Below are positions 27,655 through 30,500 of a stretch of 30,500 bases of DNA, piece after piece. The first letter of the stretch is position 1. The number at the start of each line of letters is the position of its first letter. A model generated the notes under the pieces. It made no database searches. It was not told the DNA's origin and worked only from the letters and a program-made list of their open reading frames with translations. Source of the stretch: CAJBLF01 sp964430205. GTDB lineage: Bacteria; Patescibacteriota; Gracilibacteria; Absconditabacterales; Absconditicoccaceae. The stretch is from assembly GCA_964430205.1 (NCBI GenBank), contig CAYSER010000010.1, forward strand, positions 1 through 30,500, in the 5' to 3' direction. The translations under genes were made by a program, and so were the position numbers.

Positions 27655-29139
27655 ATGGCAAAACCACGCCAAGAAACCCCTCACCAACAGAGGAACTTCG
27701 TCCGATACTCCGACAGGATCGAAGCAATAAAGAAACCGGTATCTTCAGCGTTGACCTGAGTTCTGAATTATGAGAAACTCGACGTGGATACCTATATTTC
27801 CGCTAAACTCTTCAATACCCAAAATAAATCCATCACCCAGCAGGATATAGATAATGTGCATCTTTTCCTATGAACATATTCTAATGAGCTCAAAAGGCTG
27901 AAAGAAGAGCTAATGAGCGATCCGAATTTCTATGAGCCGCAAAGGAAACTGCTTCTCAATATCATCCAAGGGAATATCCTCAGACTCATACTCCTGCATT
28001 ATACAACCTTCATAGAAGCAGAAAAGGGATGATATCCCCTTGACCATAGAGAAAGGGAAGCATACCTCCAGAAGGTAGAGAAATTAGAGACCATCATCTA
28101 TGGTCCAAGCGTTACCAGCCAGGAGAGAGAGAAAAAGTTGATCGTCAATACATTAACCTCCTTGTTCAATAAAAACTCACATCTTTTGAATGATGATCAG
28201 AAAAAGACTTTNNNNNNNNNNNNNNNNNNNNNNNNNNNNNNNNNNNNNNNNNNNNNNNNNNNNNNNNNNNNNNNNNNNNNNNNNNNNNNNNNNNNNNNNN
28301 NNNNNNNNNNNCGCAAGCTCAGGAAGACCGTCAGGATTTATCTGGATCCGAGAGTCTCGGGTTTCGGTATAGGGGACTATGCTATAGATATCCCTGCCCA
28401 TCGCGAAAGCATCTCGATAAAAAGACTCTGCAGTCTCATAGACCATGAGATCAATACTCACCTTCTCAGGATGCTCAACCAAAAAAACGTCTTGAATATA
28501 AGATCAGAGTCACAGCAAGAGACAGAAGAATGAATCGCGGTCATGAACGAAAAACTCGCTATCGGCAAGAGAGAAGATCTTACCATCGATGCTCCGCTCA
28601 TATCCAACATCGGTGTTTTCGTTGCTGAGCATAACGATTTCACTACTACCAAGGAAATCATGAAGATCTATTATCTTCTTTCCGGCAATTCCGAAAACGA
28701 CGCTGAGAACCTTGCCGATCAAAGAGCATTGAGGACAAAGAGATACCATGCATTCGATCAGCCAGGAGCGAATAGAAAAGATGTTGTCTATCGGAGATGA
28801 CTGGAAGATGCTATCTCGTATATCAAAAATCTGGATAAGGACCAACAGAAAGATCTTCAAACATTGGAACAACATATGCGCACCTTCTATATGTCCAAAT
28901 TGGGTAAGGAAGAGATCCAAGATTCCGAGCATCTTTTCGATGGCTTCACTATAGATACGAAAAACATGATACTGCCTATCGCCTTAGGTAAGCTCATCTA
29001 CGAGAAGCTTCTAGGGAATACGATAGACGCTTCCGATGACATCAGATTTTTGGCAGCTAACCAGAAGCTCGACTACAAACAAAAGAGACTTCTCCTAGAG
29101 ATCATATCATTCATCAAAGATAAAAGCATCAAGGAATAA
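27655..29139 (+). CDS. Second MATCAP/DUF1704 peptidase, with assembly gap
   Basis: A MATCAP/DUF1704 (QEGLA-motif) metallopeptidase without a ligase domain. It begins MAKPRQETPHQQRNFVRYSD. A helical N-terminal part (LNIIQGNILRLILLHYTTFI, then REREAYLQKVEKLETIIYG) is followed by the 100-N gap, and after it the zinc site: LCSLIDHEINTHLLRML (HExxxH) and SQQETEEGIAVMNE, with the Glu of EEGIA the probable third ligand. WRGLEDAISYIKNL and GFTIDTKNMILPIALGKLIY follow. The frame is the same on both sides of the N run, but the true gap length is unknown, so the protein length (494 codons if the Ns are exact) is uncertain. Stop UAA at 29137-29139. It differs strongly in sequence from the copy in the fusion at 22237-24702. 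Confidence 0.82.
28212..28311. other. Assembly gap (100 N)
   Basis: Exactly 100 undetermined bases within the second MATCAP gene. A round 100 is a common placeholder for a gap of unknown length. By comparison with the fused copy, the region before the HExxxH motif would lie here. Confidence 0.98.
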
Positions 29140-29202
29140 TCACTTGATTCCCTTTATGAAATCACTTAACTACAGGCGATTTACCTTGTATTATCCTTTT
29201 TT

Positions 29203-30500
29203 ATGAAAAAATCCCTCTCCATCTGATTCCTGCTCTTGCTGATACTAGGCATAGTGGATTTCGCTGTAGCACAATTCATACCTACCGATTGTGAATGACA
29301 AGCTCATTGTGCTGTTCCAACCCCTTGAATACAGTATACCAGCCACATCATGTACATCTGAACTCAAGGAGAGGAATTCGATCTCGGGTTTCAGCAGAAT
29401 TTCGATAAACAGAAGACATTGCTTCAGGAGATTTTCCTATGAGGAAACCTCACTTTCTCTGAAGACGATATACGCAAGAAGCTCCAGAACAACCTCGCTG
29501 ACATCCAATCAAGCGAAATGCTCATCATCAATACCCCCCAATTCGATATCCTTCTCCAGATCTTAGGTCAGCTCCATGCTTCTCAAGCATTGAATCTCTG
29601 AAACAAGAACATCTATCTCGTCACCAACAGCAATAAATATTTCCTTAAAAGGGTTTTGGCCAAATCGATCAAACCTATAGATATCTCAAAGATCTATACC
29701 CTTTCGGAAGATAAGCTCCTCAACTTCCTCTCTACGCTTTCTTTGGGTAAAACCGTCAATGAAGAGTCTTATATCATTCCATTTTCACTCTCATTCCATG
29801 AAACACCGAAATATCTTCCCGTCTCGTACATCGTCGATCGTCTCATCTACCACGGATTCCCTATCGAACTCATAACCATGTTTCTCGTACTTTCCTTAGG
29901 TGCACTTGTCATCAGCATACTCAGGCAGATCGTATGATTCTCGGTCTTCGGCATCTATAGCCCTCTTCTTTTTGCGGTATCGATATCGCTCCTTGGCATT
30001 CCTTTGAGCATGATCCTGCTTCTTATATGATTCATTACCAAAGCGCTCATCAGAATCTTCACCAAAAAGATCTATCTTTTGCATAATGCCAAAAGCGCTT
30101 TGTTGGTAATCCTCTATTTCTTCATCCTCTTATTGACCTTTTGGATCCATACGCTCTTCTGAAATTCCTGGATAGATATGTCTCTTCTAGTGAATGGATA
30201 CATCATTTTCCCTATCGTCTTCATCGTCATGGTCAGCGATAAAGTCTTCAATGAGGGTTTCAAACTTTTCAATACCTGACGACGAATCGCATTCGCTGAA
30301 TTCCTGATCGTTTCGTTCGCTGTCTACGGATTATTCTTCCGGACCTCATTGAAACATCTGCTCTTAGCATTCCCCGAACTCCTCCTGATTATCTTCCTAC
30401 TCAACATTGCCATAGGAAGATTCACCTGACTCCAGCTCCTCGAATATTTCCGTTTCATGCCATTATTAAAAAACTCCTCAGGGACTGAGGAGGAAGAAGA
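29203..30500 (+). CDS. Secreted domain plus 7-TM membrane protein (7TM_transglut-like), cut by window edge
   Basis: A membrane protein of at least 432 residues. A signal peptide (KKSLSIGFLLLLILGIVDFA, cleavage near AVA-QF at residue 23) is followed by an external domain to about residue 220, then a polytopic domain: FLVLSLGALVISILRQIVGF, VFGIYSPLLFAVSISLLGIP, and AFPELLLIIFLLNIAIGRFT followed by GLQLLEYFRFMPL. These match the seven-helix domain that in Proteobacteria is usually fused to an inactive transglutaminase and encoded beside a TIGR02291-type ATP-grasp ligase, the same type as the ligase part at 22237. The external domain here (SEMLIINTPQFDILLQILGQ) is not recognisable to me as transglutaminase-like. 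Trp is encoded by CGA and CGG in NTGWWIAFAEF and FFWTSLKH. It starts at AUG 29203, 63 nt after the peptidase gene, and leaves the window at 30500. Confidence 0.8.

Noticed and set aside
1..30500. UGA as tryptophan (Mycoplasma-type code 4)
   Set aside because: UGA sits at invariant Gly and never at a conserved Trp in the proteins checked; Trp is UGG, CGA or CGG.

Overview
The window comes from a bacterium with an altered genetic code, and the code identifies the group. In-frame UGA falls at conserved glycines (GyrB GLHGVG and GDSAGGSAKQGRD). In addition, CGA and CGG fall at conserved tryptophans (RpoD YATWWI, GyrB LWETTM, MetRS IFWPAML, CysRS WDSPWG and YWIHN, SOD NHTFYW and DIWEH). Conserved arginines use AGA, AGG, CGC or CGU, and every gene whose 3' end lies in the window ends in UAA or UAG. 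UGA=Gly together with CGA/CGG=Trp is the code described for Absconditabacterales (Candidatus Absconditabacteria, formerly SR1, in the CPR/Patescibacteria; NCBI table 37 as I recall it). All coordinates and proteins here use that code. With the standard code most genes look like strings of broken fragments.

Layout. 1-3852, minus strand: lepA (cut by the window edge), two small unknown genes, a large GHMP-kinase-like protein and ruvA. 4213-7432, plus: rpoD and gyrB. 7583-7948, plus: a lone unknown gene with its own promoter and terminator. 8002-9879, minus: elp3, with two blocks of short tandem repeats inside its coding sequence. 10048-13783, plus: a run of a small membrane protein, superoxide dismutase, a YraN-like protein, a C-terminal processing protease, a 2Fe-2S ferredoxin and a small sigma factor, closed by a terminator. 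14053-17377, plus: HU, a 7-bp repeat array, a membrane coiled-coil protein, a methyltransferase and metG. 17452-22050, minus: cysS, a lipoprotein, a ferric-reductase-like membrane protein, an MFS transporter and an acidic unknown, probably one operon.

22237-30500, plus: the most unusual part. A compact operon encodes (1) a RimK-related ATP-grasp ligase fused to a MATCAP/DUF1704 (QEGLA) zinc peptidase, (2) a cyanophycin-synthetase-like ATP-grasp ligase, (3) a third ATP-grasp protein, (4) a GNAT acetyltransferase, (5) a second MATCAP/DUF1704 peptidase interrupted by a 100-N assembly gap, and (6) a secreted/7-TM membrane protein of the family that in Proteobacteria accompanies the same type of ATP-grasp ligase. 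Ligases that form amide bonds next to peptidases that can cleave them suggest a reversible peptide-tagging or amino-acid-polymer system at the membrane. The fusion resembles, in one chain, the eukaryotic tubulin pair TTL (ATP-grasp ligase) and MATCAP (carboxypeptidase). That functional reading is inference.

Expression signals. Start codons are mostly AUG and lack Shine-Dalgarno sequences; leaders are A/U- or pyrimidine-rich. No rRNA, tRNA, CRISPR array, insertion sequence or phage gene was seen.
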